Below, piece by piece: positions 51,495 to 60,544 of a stretch of DNA of 64,000 bases (within the stretch, counting starts at the first letter, position 1; each line of letters starts with the position of its first letter). The notes beneath the pieces are model-generated. The model searched no databases. It was given only the letters and a program-made list of their open reading frames with translations, and was not told where the DNA came from. The DNA is from Actinoplanes auranticolor (GTDB lineage: Bacteria; Actinomycetota; Actinomycetes; Mycobacteriales; Micromonosporaceae): NCBI RefSeq assembly GCF_018332655.1, contig NZ_BOQL01000003.1:83068-147067 (forward strand), given 5' to 3'. The position numbers and the translations under genes are program-made.

Positions 51495-52579
51495 GAGGAT
51501 GCGTGCTCCTGGTCCTGCGTCGCGGCGGCGCGGACCCGGCGGATGCCGTCGAGGATCGCGCGCTCGGCGGCGGCCAGCCGGTCGGCGTTCAGCGCCTGGC
51601 CGGTGCGGTGACCGTGGATGAAGTCGTCGAACGCGGCCGCGGTGGTGCGCGGGCTGAAGCCGAACTCCTTGACCAGCCGGCTGGTGTCGACGACCCGGCC
51701 GTGCACGAAGAGGTCGATCTGGTCCAGGCCGATCTGGCCGATGCCGACGTTGCGGGCCAGTGCGGCGACCGAGGACAGGGTGCCCTCGGGCAGCGGCACG
51801 GAGATCCGCCCGGCCCGGCGGACGGCCTGGGAGAGTGCGAGCACGCCCGCACCGGCGACGTTGAACGTGCCCGGGTGGTCCTCGACCACCGAGCGGTGCA
51901 GGATCTCCAGCGCGTCGTCGACGTGCACGAACTGCAGCCGGGCGTCGCGGCCCAGCACGGTCGGGATCACCGGCTGCGCGAAGTAGCGGGTGAGCGAGGT
52001 CTCCGCGGTGGAGCTGAGGAACGGCGCGAACCGCAGCACGGTGGCGGCTACCTCGGGCCGGCGACGGCGGAACCCGCGCACGTAGCCCTCGATGTCGAGG
52101 ATGTCGCGCGCGAAGGAGCCACGCGGGACGGCCCGGGGCTCGGTTTCCTCGGTGAAGACGGCCGGGTCGCGGAACGAGGCACCGTACGCCGCCGTGGAGG
52201 AGCGCACCACCAGCTTGCGCAGCCGGTCGGCGCCCTGGGCGGCGGCGAGCAGCTGCATCGTGCCGATGACGTTCTGCTCTTTCATCGCTGCGCGGCCACC
52301 GCTGTTCGGGTCGGGCGCGCTGGTGACCGCGAGATGCACGACCGCCTCGGCACCGAGCTCGGCGATGGCACCGCTCGCGGCGCGCGCATCAGCCCGGATC
52401 AGCTCGACGTCCGCCAGCAGGCCCGCGAGGGCCGGCGGCGGATCGAGCGGATCCAGGCCGATGACACGTTCGACACGGGGGTCCGCGGCGAGCCGGGCGG
52501 CGACCCGGGCACCGAGGAATCGGCTGACCCCGGTGACCACGACGACCCTCGGCGGGGCCGCGGGAGAAGACGTCACCAC
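51491..52579 (-). CDS. NAD-dependent epimerase/dehydratase family protein
   Basis: An extended SDR of about 362 aa, GalE2/Rv0501-like. The N-terminal loop VVVVTGVSRFLGARVA binds the dinucleotide, DVELIRADAR and AVVHLAV are family strands, and RKLVVRSSTAAYGA contains the active-site Ser/Thr. The YxxxK position is not clearly kept (FARDILDIE in its place), so classical epimerase chemistry is doubtful. Two consecutive GTG codons at 52579 and 52576 are possible starts, with GAAAGG upstream. Confidence 0.86.
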   Translation of the reverse strand: MVTSSPAAPPRVVVVTGVSRFLGARVAARLAADPRVERVIGLDPLDPPPALAGLLADVELIRADARAASGAIAELGAEAVVHLAVTSAPDPNSGGRAAMKEQNVIGTMQLLAAAQGADRLRKLVVRSSTAAYGASFRDPAVFTEETEPRAVPRGSFARDILDIEGYVRGFRRRRPEVAATVLRFAPFLSSTAETSLTRYFAQPVIPTVLGRDARLQFVHVDDALEILHRSVVEDHPGTFNVAGAGVLALSQAVRRAGRISVPLPEGTLSSVAALARNVGIGQIGLDQIDLFVHGRVVDTSRLVKEFGFSPRTTAAAFDDFIHGHRTGQALNADRLAAAERAILDGIRRVRAAATQDQEHASS

Positions 52580-52648
52580 GGGCGCGCCTTTCGCATGCGG
52601 CGGTGGGGAAGGCAAGTGACCGGGCCGGGCGTCACGCCCGGCCGGACC

Positions 52649-52750
52649 TCACTTGCCGAGACGGCGACGCTGAACGCGGGTCTTGCGCAGCAGCTTACGG
52701 TGCTTCTTCTTCGCCATACGCTTGCGACGCTTCTTGACCACGGAGCCCAT
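52649..52750 (-). CDS. small ribosomal protein bS22
   Basis: A 33-aa, extremely basic peptide [20 protein letters not shown]..., ending RVQRRRLGK. It is almost identical to the actinobacterial bS22 protein (AURKAIP1/COX24 family) found on the mycobacterial 30S subunit. GAGAGG precedes the ATG. It lies between the epimerase gene and the small HTH gene, as in mycobacteria (Rv0500A/B-Rv0501). Confidence 0.95.
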   Translation of the reverse strand: MGSVVKKRRKRMAKKKHRKLLRKTRVQRRRLGK

Positions 52751-52927
52751 ACGAAATGCCTCTCGAAACCATGTGGGGCCGGTCCCTGCGCACCCGCAGG
52801 CACACCCGACCGAGCTTGACGGCGGCTCGCCCCGCACCGGCGCCGGATGAGAAGCGCGCAGGTGTCACGGGGGCGAACCGCTCCAGCGTAGCGGCCCGGC
52901 CTCGCCGGGACCAACACGGCCCCACGG

Positions 52928-53140
52928 TCACGCCGTTTGGCTGAAGGCTCCCCGCAGGTACGTGTGCACGGCGTGCTCCGGCACGCGGAACGAACGACCG
53001 ACCCGTACGGCACTGAGCTCGCCGCCGTGCACGAGCCGGTAGACGGTCATCTTGGACACCCGCATGAGGGCGGCCACCTCGGCCACGGTCAGGAAGCGCA
53101 CCTCGGCGAGGCGCTCCTCGGCTTGGGCTGGACCCGTCAT
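52928..53140 (-). CDS. small helix-turn-helix (excisionase/MerR-like) DNA-binding protein
   Basis: A 70-aa protein whose residues 16-62 form a winged HTH_17 domain: LTVAEVAALMRVSKMTVYRLVHGGELSAVRVGRSFRVPEHAV. It resembles Rv0500A of mycobacteria, in the same place beside bS22. It is distinct from BldC. Its target is unknown. The promoter region (53141-53327) shows no clear operator. Confidence 0.9.
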   Translation of the reverse strand: MTGPAQAEERLAEVRFLTVAEVAALMRVSKMTVYRLVHGGELSAVRVGRSFRVPEHAVHTYLRGAFSQTA

Positions 53141-53327
53141 CTCCTCGCACCGATCCTTTCGCAGGCGCCTCCGCCGCGGCCGTCAGGCCGTGCTCCGCGA
53201 CGGGCGGGCGCGCGTGTCATCAGTACGGTATCGAGACTCCTGTGATCAAGACGATGCGTTCCGTGAAATAACCACAAAAAGTCAAGCCGACACGCCCCTT
53301 GTGGCGGGTTCTCCCCCGAAAGGTGAC

Positions 53328-54248
53328 TTACTTCTTGCTGGTCAGCGCCCGTCCGAAGAACGCCACGTTGGCCGGGCGCTCGGCCAGGCGGCGCATCAGG
53401 TAGCCGTACCACTGGTCGCCGTAGGGCACGTAGACGCGCACGGTGTGACCGGCGGCGGCCAGCCGGGCCTGCTCCTCGGGGCGGACGCCGTAGAGCATCT
53501 GGAACTCGAACTCGTCGGCCGAGCGGTCGAACCAGCGGGCCCGGTCCTCGGCGATGGCGATCAGCCGCGGGTCGTGGGTGGCGATCATCGGATAGCCGTC
53601 ACCCGACATCAGGATGTTCAGGCAGCGCACGTACGCCTTGTCGACGTCCAGAGCCGACTGGTACGCGACCGACTCGGGCTCGGCGTACGCGCCCTTGCAC
53701 AGCCGCACCCGCGAGCCGGTGGTGGCCAGCTCCCGGCAGTCCCCCTCGGTACGGCGCAGGTACGCCTGCAGGACCGCCCCCGTGCCCGGGTGGTCCTTGC
53801 GCAGCTCGGCCAGGATCTCCAGGGTCGAGTCCGTGGTGGTGTGGTCCTCGGCGTCGAGCGTGACCGTGGTGCCCGCCGCGGCCGCCGCGGCACAGATCTC
53901 CTGCGCGTAGCCGAACGCCATCCGGTCGTCGACCTTCTGCCCCAGCGCGGACAGCTTGACGCTGACCTCGGCCGCCGGGGTCAGGCCGGCCCCGCTGAGC
54001 CGGCCCAGCAGGGTCAGGTACTGATCGCGGGTGGCGGTCGCCTGCTCGGCCGTCAGCGTGTCCTCGCCCAGGTAGTCCAGGCTGATCGCGAGGCCGTCGT
54101 CGGCGAGCTCCCGGCTGGCGCGCAGGGCGTCGTCGACACCGGCGCCGGCCACGAACCGGCGGACGACCCCCTTGCTGACCGGGGCGGAGGAGATCAGCCG
54201 CTCCATCCGGGACGACCCGGCGGCGGCGAGAAAGACGGAACGGAGCAT
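53328..54248 (-). CDS. proline dehydrogenase
   Basis: A 306-aa monofunctional FAD-dependent enzyme oxidising proline to pyrroline-5-carboxylate. Core motifs of the beta/alpha barrel are AAEVSVKLSALG, TVTLDAEDHTTTDSTLEI, VLQAYLRRTEGDC, RVRLCKGAYAEPESVAY and EFQMLYGVRPEEQ. The C-terminal YLMRRLAERPANVAFF carries the substrate-binding YxxRRxAE motif. No P5C dehydrogenase or regulator is adjacent. Confidence 0.95.
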   Translation of the reverse strand: MLRSVFLAAAGSSRMERLISSAPVSKGVVRRFVAGAGVDDALRASRELADDGLAISLDYLGEDTLTAEQATATRDQYLTLLGRLSGAGLTPAAEVSVKLSALGQKVDDRMAFGYAQEICAAAAAAGTTVTLDAEDHTTTDSTLEILAELRKDHPGTGAVLQAYLRRTEGDCRELATTGSRVRLCKGAYAEPESVAYQSALDVDKAYVRCLNILMSGDGYPMIATHDPRLIAIAEDRARWFDRSADEFEFQMLYGVRPEEQARLAAAGHTVRVYVPYGDQWYGYLMRRLAERPANVAFFGRALTSKK

Positions 54249-54327
54249 GCGCCGAGCGTATCGCCCGTCCTCGCAACCCTCTCGGTAGAGCTGTCTTTGT
54301 GCTTCACGGTGCGGCTACGGTTGTCGG

Positions 54328-54864
54328 GTGAACTTCGATGCGTACGCGCGTACGGCCGTCGAGCTGGTGAACGCCGGGCTCGCCGACCTCGACGGTCTCC
54401 GGGCGCTGTTCAGCGAGGACCAGACCTGGATGCGGGACGAGGTCGCCGAGAAGGACCTCGGGGTCTTCCGCCGCGCCCAGCGCCGGCTGCGTGACGTCTT
54501 CGAGTACGGCACCACCGGGCGTGACGCCGACGCCGTCACCGAGCTGAACGCGCTCCTGGAGGCGTACCCGGTGCAGCCGCGCATCTCCGGGCACGACGCG
54601 TCCGACTGGCACATGCACGTCACCAGCCGCGGCGCCTCGGTCAGCGCCGAATACCTGGCCGGCGCGGTGTGGGGCCTGTCGGTCTGGCTCTGCGAGTACG
54701 GCAGCGCCCGCTTCGGCATCTGCGCCGACGAGCGCTGCGGCAACGTCTACCTCGACACGTCGTCGAACAACTGCCGGCGGTTCTGCTCGGAACGCTGCGC
54801 GACCCGCTCGCACGTGGCCGCGCACCGGGCCCGCAAGCGCGCCGCGACCCTCACCCCCGCGTAA
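54328..54864 (+). CDS. CGNR zinc-finger / ABATE-domain protein
   Basis: A 178-aa predicted transcription factor. The N-terminal ABATE-like helical domain (about 1-120) is followed by a CGNR zinc finger ([43 protein letters not shown], ligands Cys132, Cys137, Cys153, Cys157). The family's stress or ligand signals are unknown. The GTG start is at 54328. Its last 14 bp overlap the end of the convergent sugar-isomerase gene. Confidence 0.92.
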   Translation: MNFDAYARTAVELVNAGLADLDGLRALFSEDQTWMRDEVAEKDLGVFRRAQRRLRDVFEYGTTGRDADAVTELNALLEAYPVQPRISGHDASDWHMHVTSRGASVSAEYLAGAVWGLSVWLCEYGSARFGICADERCGNVYLDTSSNNCRRFCSERCATRSHVAAHRARKRAATLTPA

Positions 54865-55672
54865 CCGCCGCGGTCGCCGTGGCGGCCGGCGCCAGGTGGT
54901 GCCGGGCGAAGGCCAGCGACTCGCGCAGGTCGGCCTCGCGGACCGCCCGGCTGGCCACCTTGCGGGTGGAGACCTCGAGCGCCACCGAGCCCCGGAAACC
55001 GCGCCCGGCCAGCGACTGCAGCAGCTCGGCGCACGGCTGATTGCCCCGCCCCGGCACCAGGTGCTCGTCGCGGCCCTCGCCGGTGCCGTCGCCCAGGTGC
55101 ACGTGCTTGAGCCCCCGGCCCATCCGGTCGGCCAGGTCCATCGAGTCGGTCCGCGAGGCGGCGGCGTGCGACAGATCCAGCGTGTACGCGTCGTAGCCCG
55201 CCTCGGTCGGATCCCAGCCCGGCACGTAGGGCACGAAATTCCGGCCGGCCATCCGTACGGGGTACATGTTCTCGATCGCGAACGTGACGTCCGGGTGGCG
55301 GGTCTGCATCTCGGCCAGGCCGCCGGCGAAGTTGCGGGCGTAGTCACGCTGCCAGGTGAACGGCGGGTGCACGACCACTGTGGGCGCGCCCAGGGTCTCG
55401 GCGAGCTGGGCGGCGCGGTCGAGGCGCTCCCACGGGTCCGGGCTCCACACCCGCTGGGTCACCAGCAGGCAGGGCGCGTGCACGGACAGCACCGGGACGT
55501 CGTAGTGGTCGGCCAGACCCTGCAGCGCGCCGGCGTCCTGGCTGACGGCATCCGTCCAGACCATGACCTCGACACCGTCGTAACCCACCGTCGCCGCCAT
55601 CTCGAACGCGGCAGCGGTCGGCTCGGGGAAGACCGACGAGCTGGACAGGAGTACGGGGACGCGGGAAGTCAC
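54851..55672 (-). CDS. sugar phosphate isomerase/epimerase family (TIM barrel)
   Basis: A 273-aa AP_endonuc_2-type TIM barrel. [33 protein letters not shown] opens the barrel. [30 protein letters not shown] and [22 protein letters not shown] provide the metal-binding Glu/His residues. It is Rv0498-like, in a conserved position. The substrate is unknown. The start is GTG 55672, divergent from the Cys-rich gene. Confidence 0.9.
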   Translation of the reverse strand: MTSRVPVLLSSSSVFPEPTAAAFEMAATVGYDGVEVMVWTDAVSQDAGALQGLADHYDVPVLSVHAPCLLVTQRVWSPDPWERLDRAAQLAETLGAPTVVVHPPFTWQRDYARNFAGGLAEMQTRHPDVTFAIENMYPVRMAGRNFVPYVPGWDPTEAGYDAYTLDLSHAAASRTDSMDLADRMGRGLKHVHLGDGTGEGRDEHLVPGRGNQPCAELLQSLAGRGFRGSVALEVSTRKVASRAVREADLRESLAFARHHLAPAATATAAVTRG

Positions 55673-55783
55673 CGCTCAAGCGTAGACCCGTCCGGCACAC
55701 ACGCCAGTTCCCAGTCGGGATATACGGGGGCGAAACGCTCCGCCGCACCGGGGTTCACCACCCGCACGCGTACGCTGTCGCAG

Positions 55784-56659
55784 GTGAGTCGCCGCACCCA
55801 GATACGCATCGTGATGGACGAGGCGGCCGCCGCCCGTGCCCGCGAAGTTCCCCTCGACTTCCCCCGGGAATGGCTCGAGTTCACCGACCCCGCCGACGAC
55901 CAGCACGTGGTCCGGGCCGACCTGACCTGGCTGCTGTCCCGGTGGACCTGCGTCTTCGGTTCCGCCTGCCACGGCATCGTGGCCGGTCGGGCCCAGGACG
56001 GCTGCTGCTCGCACGGCGCCTTCTTCACCGACGCCGACGACGAGGCCCGCACCAAGAACGCCGCGGCCAAGCTGACGCCCGAGACCTGGCAGCACTACCG
56101 CCGCGGGTTCAGGAACTACACCGCGATGGACACCATCGACGGGGAGAAGCCCGCCCGCCGGACGGCGACGCAGTCCAAGGACGGGCCGTGTGTGTTCCTC
56201 AACGACGCCGACTTCGCCGGGGGCGGCGGCTGCGCGCTGCACGCCCAGGCGCTGCGCGACGGGGTGCACCCGCTGACCTACAAGCCGGACGTCTGCTGGC
56301 AGCTCCCGGTGCGCCGCGAGCAGGACTGGACCAAGCGGCCCGACGGCACGAAGTACCTGCTGTCCACGCTCACCGAGTTCGACCGGCGCGGCTGGGGTCC
56401 GGGCGGGCACGATCTGGACTGGTGGTGCACGTCCTCACCGGACGCGCACGTCGGCACCGAGCCGATGTACAAGTCGTACGCGCCCGAGCTGATCGCGCTG
56501 GTCGGCCAGGAGGCGTACGACGAGCTGGCCCGGCTGTGCGACATCCGCCTGCAGTCCAAGCTGATCGCGCCGCATCCGGCGACGGTCGCCGCGGAGGCGG
56601 CCCGGGCGCCGAAGAAGCGCGGCGGACGGGAGCCGGCTACCCCGCCGCAGGCGAGCTGA
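55784..56659 (+). CDS. conserved cysteine-rich protein, unknown function
   Basis: A 291-aa soluble protein. It starts at GTG 55784 ([33 protein letters not shown]) and has a cysteine cluster: [29 protein letters not shown], then [22 protein letters not shown] and DVCWQLPV. The CCxHG and later Cys pairs look like a metal or Fe-S site of the YkgJ/DUF3109 type. Similar proteins are widespread in actinobacteria. No function can be assigned. Confidence 0.78.
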   Translation: MSRRTQIRIVMDEAAAARAREVPLDFPREWLEFTDPADDQHVVRADLTWLLSRWTCVFGSACHGIVAGRAQDGCCSHGAFFTDADDEARTKNAAAKLTPETWQHYRRGFRNYTAMDTIDGEKPARRTATQSKDGPCVFLNDADFAGGGGCALHAQALRDGVHPLTYKPDVCWQLPVRREQDWTKRPDGTKYLLSTLTEFDRRGWGPGGHDLDWWCTSSPDAHVGTEPMYKSYAPELIALVGQEAYDELARLCDIRLQSKLIAPHPATVAAEAARAPKKRGGREPATPPQAS

Positions 56660-56662
56660 CCA

Positions 56663-56697
56663 TTGACGGGAGTCCATCAGTTAATTTAACTAACTGA
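56663..56697 (+). promoter_or_regulatory. promoter and AT-rich dyad for leaderless beta-helix gene
   Basis: TTGACG (56663-56668) is a good -35. TTAACT (56686-56691), 17 bp on, can be the -10, putting the transcription start at or next to the ATG at 56698. AGTTAATTTAACT (56679-56691) is a perfect dyad overlapping the -10, and CAGTTA/TAACTG form outer arms (56678-56696). No Shine-Dalgarno exists, which supports a leaderless mRNA. Confidence 0.5.
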
Positions 56698-57765
56698 ATG
56701 TCCCCCCAAGTTCCCCTGCTCGTCTGCATCTTTGCCCTCGTGGCGGGCGGCACCGCCCCGACGCCGCCGCCCACGACCCCGCCGCCCACGCCGCCGGCGA
56801 CCGGTCCCGTCGTGGATGTCGGCACCGCCGGCCAGCTCAGTGCCGCCTTGGCCGCCGCCCGGCCGGGCCAGACGATCCGGCTGGCGCCCGGCACCTACAG
56901 CGGCGCGTTCCTAAGCCGCGCGGCCGGCACGGCCGCCGCGCCGATCACCCTGACCGGCCCGCCCACGGCGATCCTGACCAACCCCGAAACCTCGGGGACC
57001 AACCCCGGCTGCTCGGTGCCGGCCGCGGGCTTCGACCCCGGCTACGGCTTCTGGCTGTACGGGGCCGCGCACTGGAACCTCAGCGGCTTCACGGTGACCG
57101 GCGCGGCCAAGGGCATCATGATCGACGCCTCTCCGCACGTCACGATCGACGGCGTCTTCGTGCACGACATCGGCGACGAGGGCGTGCACTTCCGGCGCTC
57201 CTCGGCGGACGGCGTCATCCGCAACTCCCGGATCGAGCGCACCGGCACGGCCCAGCCCCAGTACGGCGAGGGCATCTACCTCGGCTCGGCCAACTCCAAC
57301 TGGTCCTGTCACGGCAACACCGGTGGCATCGACGCCTCGGACCGGATCCAGGTGCTGAACAACCGGGTCGGTCCGGGCGTGACGGCCGAGCACGTGGACG
57401 TGAAGGAGGGCACGGCCGGCGGCGTGATCCGCGGCAACACCTGGAACGGGCAGGGCATCGCGGGCCAGAACTCGGCGGACTCGTGGCTGGACGTGAAGGG
57501 CAGCAACTACCTGATCGAGAGCAACACCGGCAGCTTCAGCGCCCCCGGGGTCTTCGCGAACGGCTACGAGACGCACCACCCGACAGCGGGCTCCGGCTGC
57601 GGCAACGTCTGGCGCGACAACCACAGCGACCTGGGCGGCGCCGGCAGGTGGGCGATCAACGTGACGTCCACGTCCAAGTGCGCGGGCAACCTGAACGTGG
57701 TCCACGCCTCGAACACGGTGACCGGGGCGGCCAGCGGCCTGACGAACATCGCGGTCACCCCGTGA
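56698..57765 (+). CDS. secreted right-handed beta-helix protein (pectate-lyase-like)
   Basis: A 355-aa protein with a short hydrophobic signal (PLLVCIFALVAGG), a Thr/Pro linker and a parallel beta-helix. It starts with AGQLSAALAAARPGQTIRLAPGTYSG, and the coils include WNLSGFTVTGAAKGIMIDASPHVTIDGVFVHDIGDEGVHFRRSSADGVIRNSRIE. The domain resembles PL6/PL9-type lyases and NosD-like helices. Catalytic residues cannot be fixed by eye, so the polysaccharide target is unknown. No ribosome binding site is present before the ATG. Confidence 0.82.
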   Translation: MSPQVPLLVCIFALVAGGTAPTPPPTTPPPTPPATGPVVDVGTAGQLSAALAAARPGQTIRLAPGTYSGAFLSRAAGTAAAPITLTGPPTAILTNPETSGTNPGCSVPAAGFDPGYGFWLYGAAHWNLSGFTVTGAAKGIMIDASPHVTIDGVFVHDIGDEGVHFRRSSADGVIRNSRIERTGTAQPQYGEGIYLGSANSNWSCHGNTGGIDASDRIQVLNNRVGPGVTAEHVDVKEGTAGGVIRGNTWNGQGIAGQNSADSWLDVKGSNYLIESNTGSFSAPGVFANGYETHHPTAGSGCGNVWRDNHSDLGGAGRWAINVTSTSKCAGNLNVVHASNTVTGAASGLTNIAVTP

Positions 57766-57769
57766 CGGC

Positions 57770-57801
57770 ACGGGCGCCGGCCCCGCCAGGCCGGCGCCCG
57801 T
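57770..57801. terminator. bidirectional terminator
   Basis: A perfect 13-bp stem (57770-57782 with 57789-57801) with a 6-nt loop lies between the beta-helix stop (57765) and the convergent lipoprotein stop (57806). Confidence 0.78.
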
Positions 57802-57805
57802 CGCT

Positions 57806-58213
57806 TCACAGCTCGGTGAAGTTGTCGAACCCGATGGTCTTCAGCACCTCGGTGCGCACGTCCGGGCACTCCGCCCTGGTCTGCACGTCGAGCTCGGCGT
57901 CCGGCGGGACCAGGCCCTGCTCCTGGTAGAAGCTGGACAACTCCACGGTGACCTGGGTCATCGCGGCGAACTCCCCGCCCGCCGCCTTCCAGCGGGACAC
58001 GTTCTTCTCGAGGAAGGCGCACAGGTCGGTGGCCGAGACGGTCTTGCTGTCTCCCGCGGGCGTGGCCGCCGCCCCGGTGGTGGCGGCCACGGCCGTCGGT
58101 GCAGCGCCGGACGACGAGCCGGTGCCGGAACCGCCGCAGGCAGCGACGGATACGCCGAAAAGACCAGCGACGGCGGTCGACAGCACGGTCCGCCGCGAAG
58201 GGAAGGAGCTCAT
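57806..58213 (-). CDS. Tat-dependent lipoprotein, unknown function
   Basis: A 135-aa protein with a twin-arginine signal (PSRRTVLSTAVAGLFGVSVAAC) whose lipobox VAAC puts the lipid on Cys26 or so. A Gly/Ser/Ala/Thr linker and a small helical domain with two cysteines (DLCAFLEK and AECPDVRTE) follow. The family is not recognised. Its export would use the Tat system, of which TatB is encoded at 14021-14461. Confidence 0.75.
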   Translation of the reverse strand: MSSFPSRRTVLSTAVAGLFGVSVAACGGSGTGSSSGAAPTAVAATTGAAATPAGDSKTVSATDLCAFLEKNVSRWKAAGGEFAAMTQVTVELSSFYQEQGLVPPDAELDVQTRAECPDVRTEVLKTIGFDNFTEL

Positions 58214-58315
58214 GAGACACCTCGGTTCAGGCCCGGCGCAGCGTGCTCGCCCGCCGTGGTGACCTGAAGCTGTCGGCTGGTCACAGCCTCCACATCGCAC
58301 GTTCGTGCCAGCGGC

Positions 58316-58999
58316 CTACGGCTCGAACTTGTAGCCCAGACCCCGGACCGTGACGATGAACCGGGGCGCCGACGGCTCCGGTTCGACCTTGGAGCGCAGC
58401 CGCTTCACGTGCACGTCCAGGGTCTTGGTGTCGCCCACGTAGTCGGCGCCCCAGACCCGGTCGATGAGCTGGCCCCGGGTCAGCACCCGGCCCGCGTTGC
58501 GCAGCAGCAGCTCCAGCAGCTCGAACTCCTTCAGCGGCAGCTGCACCGACGAGCCGTCCACCGTCACCACGTGCCGTTCCACGTCCATCCGGACCGGGCC
58601 GGCCGCCAGCGTCGGTGTCGTCACCTCCGCCGCCTCCGCGCCCTGCCGGCGCAGGACCGCGCGGATCCGGGCGACGAGTTCGCGCGGCGAGTACGGCTTG
58701 GTGACGTAGTCGTCCGCACCGATCTCCAGGCCGACGACCTTGTCGATCTCACTGTCCCGGGCCGTCACCATGATGATCGGTACGGCGGAACGCTGCCGCA
58801 GCTGCCGGCACACCTCGGTGCCGGACATCTCGGGCAGCATGAGGTCGAGCAGGACGATGTCGGCGCCGGTCCGGTCGAACTGCGTCAGCGCCGAGGTCCC
58901 GGTCGCCGCGACCGACACCTCGAAGCCCTCCTTGCGCAGCATGTACGACAGGGCGTCGGAGAACGACTCCTCATCCTCGACCACGAGCACGCGAGCCAA
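58316..58999 (-). CDS. regX3: response regulator RegX3/PhoP-like (OmpR family)
   Basis: A 227-aa regulator. The receiver domain (1-120) has the acidic pair Glu8/Asp9, phospho-acceptor Asp52 in LLDLMLPEMSG, Thr at VTARD and Lys at TKPYSP. The C-terminal winged helix (about 130-227; PLKEFELLELLLRNAGRVLTRGQLIDRVW, VHVKRLRSKVE, VRGLGYKFEP) is OmpR type. The start is TTG 58999 with AAGGAAGGA upstream. It follows senX3 by 30 bp and forms the phosphate two-component system. Confidence 0.95.
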   Translation of the reverse strand: MARVLVVEDEESFSDALSYMLRKEGFEVSVAATGTSALTQFDRTGADIVLLDLMLPEMSGTEVCRQLRQRSAVPIIMVTARDSEIDKVVGLEIGADDYVTKPYSPRELVARIRAVLRRQGAEAAEVTTPTLAAGPVRMDVERHVVTVDGSSVQLPLKEFELLELLLRNAGRVLTRGQLIDRVWGADYVGDTKTLDVHVKRLRSKVEPEPSAPRFIVTVRGLGYKFEP

Positions 59000-59029
59000 T
59001 GGGGGTTCCTTCCTTGAAGGGCGGCCTGG

Positions 59030-60337
59030 TCAGGCCGAAGGGAGCCCGGCCGCGCCGGACTCGATCTCAATCGCCGCCGGTAACGGCAGGGGGGTTTCCG
59101 GGGGGCGCGCCGGTAGGCGCAGGGTGAACGTCGAGCCACCACCGAGTGTGCTGGAGACCTCGACGCGGCCGCCGTGGTTGGTGGCGATGTGCTTGACGAT
59201 GGCCAGGCCGAGGCCGGTGCCACCGGTCGAGCGGGAGCGGGCCTGGTCGGCCCGGTAGAAGCGTTCGAAGATCCGGTCGACGTCGTGCGGGGCGATGCCG
59301 ATGCCCTGGTCGGTGACGTCGATCTCGATCCAGTCGTCGTCCTGGCGCATGGTCAGCGCGACCTCGGTGTTCTCGCCCGAGTACGCGATCGCGTTCTCGA
59401 CGAGGTTGGTCACCGCGGTGGCGACCTGGGTGTCGCTGCCGTACACGGTTGCGCCCTTGGGGCCGGTGTAGACGACGTCGATGCCCTTGGCCGACGCCGT
59501 GGTGCGGGTGCGGTCGACGACCTCGGCGATCACCCAGTCCAGGGCGACCGGCTCCGGGGCGGGCAACGGCTCGGCGCCCTGCAGGCGGGTCAGTTCGAGC
59601 AGTTCGTTGACGAGCCGGCCCATCCGGGCGGACTCGTGGTGGATGCGCTCGGCGAACCGCCGGGCCGCGATCAGGTCCTCGGAGCGGTCGGCCAGCTCGG
59701 CCTCGGGCAGCTCGGTCGCGTCCAGCAGGGCCTCGGCGAGCAGCTGCAGCGCGCCGATCGGGGTCTTGAGCTCGTGACTGACGTTGGCGACGAAGTCCCG
59801 GCGGACCCGGGCCAGCCGGTGCGACTCGGTGACGTCGGCCGCCTCGACGGCGACATGCGTGGAGTTCAGGGCCACCGCGCGCAGGTGCAGCCCGAGCGGT
59901 GCCTGGGCCCCGCCGGCGCGGCCGCGCGGCAGATCGAGCTCGACCTCGCGACGCACGCCGGTGCGGCGGACCTGGCCGGCGAGGGTACGCAGGATCGGAT
60001 GCGCCGCGATCGTCCCGGGAGCCCCACCGGAGCGCAGCAGCCCCATGGCCCGCGCCGCCGGATTGACCAGCACAGGCTCGTCCTCGGCGTCGAGCACCAC
60101 CACGCCGACCCGCAGCGAGTCCAGGCCCTTGCGGCCCAGACCCTTCATCCCGTGCTTGCCGAGGCGCTCCTCGTCGATGTCGATCTTTCGTCCCCCCTCG
60201 GTCGACCGGGCCGCGGCCGGCTTCGGCACCGCGGTGACCGGCGGCCCGGTCCGGCGGTACCGGGACAGCAGGAACCCGGCCGCCACGCCGACGGCGAGTG
60301 CGACGAGAACGAGGGCTGTGCCGAACACCGGATCCAC
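59030..60337 (-). CDS. senX3: sensor histidine kinase SenX3/PhoR-like
   Basis: A 435-aa kinase with one N-terminal membrane helix (5-25) and a cytoplasmic PAS-like region (about 70-175). The HisKA site FVANVSHELKTPIGAL has phospho-acceptor His188, and the ATPase domain shows NLVENAIAYS, DQGIGIAPHDVDRIFERFYR and GTGLGLAIVKHIATNHGG. With a single helix and no large sensor loop, it probably reads phosphate status through PhoU and the Pst transporter rather than directly. The GTG start is at 60337. A PHO box lies between it and phoU. Confidence 0.95.
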   Translation of the reverse strand: MDPVFGTALVLVALAVGVAAGFLLSRYRRTGPPVTAVPKPAAARSTEGGRKIDIDEERLGKHGMKGLGRKGLDSLRVGVVVLDAEDEPVLVNPAARAMGLLRSGGAPGTIAAHPILRTLAGQVRRTGVRREVELDLPRGRAGGAQAPLGLHLRAVALNSTHVAVEAADVTESHRLARVRRDFVANVSHELKTPIGALQLLAEALLDATELPEAELADRSEDLIAARRFAERIHHESARMGRLVNELLELTRLQGAEPLPAPEPVALDWVIAEVVDRTRTTASAKGIDVVYTGPKGATVYGSDTQVATAVTNLVENAIAYSGENTEVALTMRQDDDWIEIDVTDQGIGIAPHDVDRIFERFYRADQARSRSTGGTGLGLAIVKHIATNHGGRVEVSSTLGGGSTFTLRLPARPPETPLPLPAAIEIESGAAGLPSA

Positions 60338-60409
60338 GCTGCGATCGTAGGGTCATTGTTTACCTGGACCGTACGTCTAATCGGACAAATCCGGCGCGCT
60401 TCGAATAAT

Positions 60410-60451
60410 GTTCACCACCCGGCCCGGCGTCGTTCACCGCCGTTCATGTCC
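60410..60451. promoter_or_regulatory. PHO box between senX3-regX3 and phoU
   Basis: GTTCACC-type direct repeats start at 60410 (GTTCACCACCC), 60432 (GTTCACCGCC) and 60442 (GTTCATGTCC). The first two are spaced by exactly two 11-bp periods and the last by 10. Streptomyces PhoP binds 11-bp direct repeats beginning GTTCACC. The site lies in the divergent promoter, so it could control both directions. Confidence 0.78.
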
Positions 60452-60544
60452 AGGCCGCCGCACCCGCCTAGCCTGGGCCCCGCGAGTCCAGCTCAACCCG
60501 GCTGCCACCGGTTCGCCGGCAGCCCCGAACCCCGGGACGAAATC

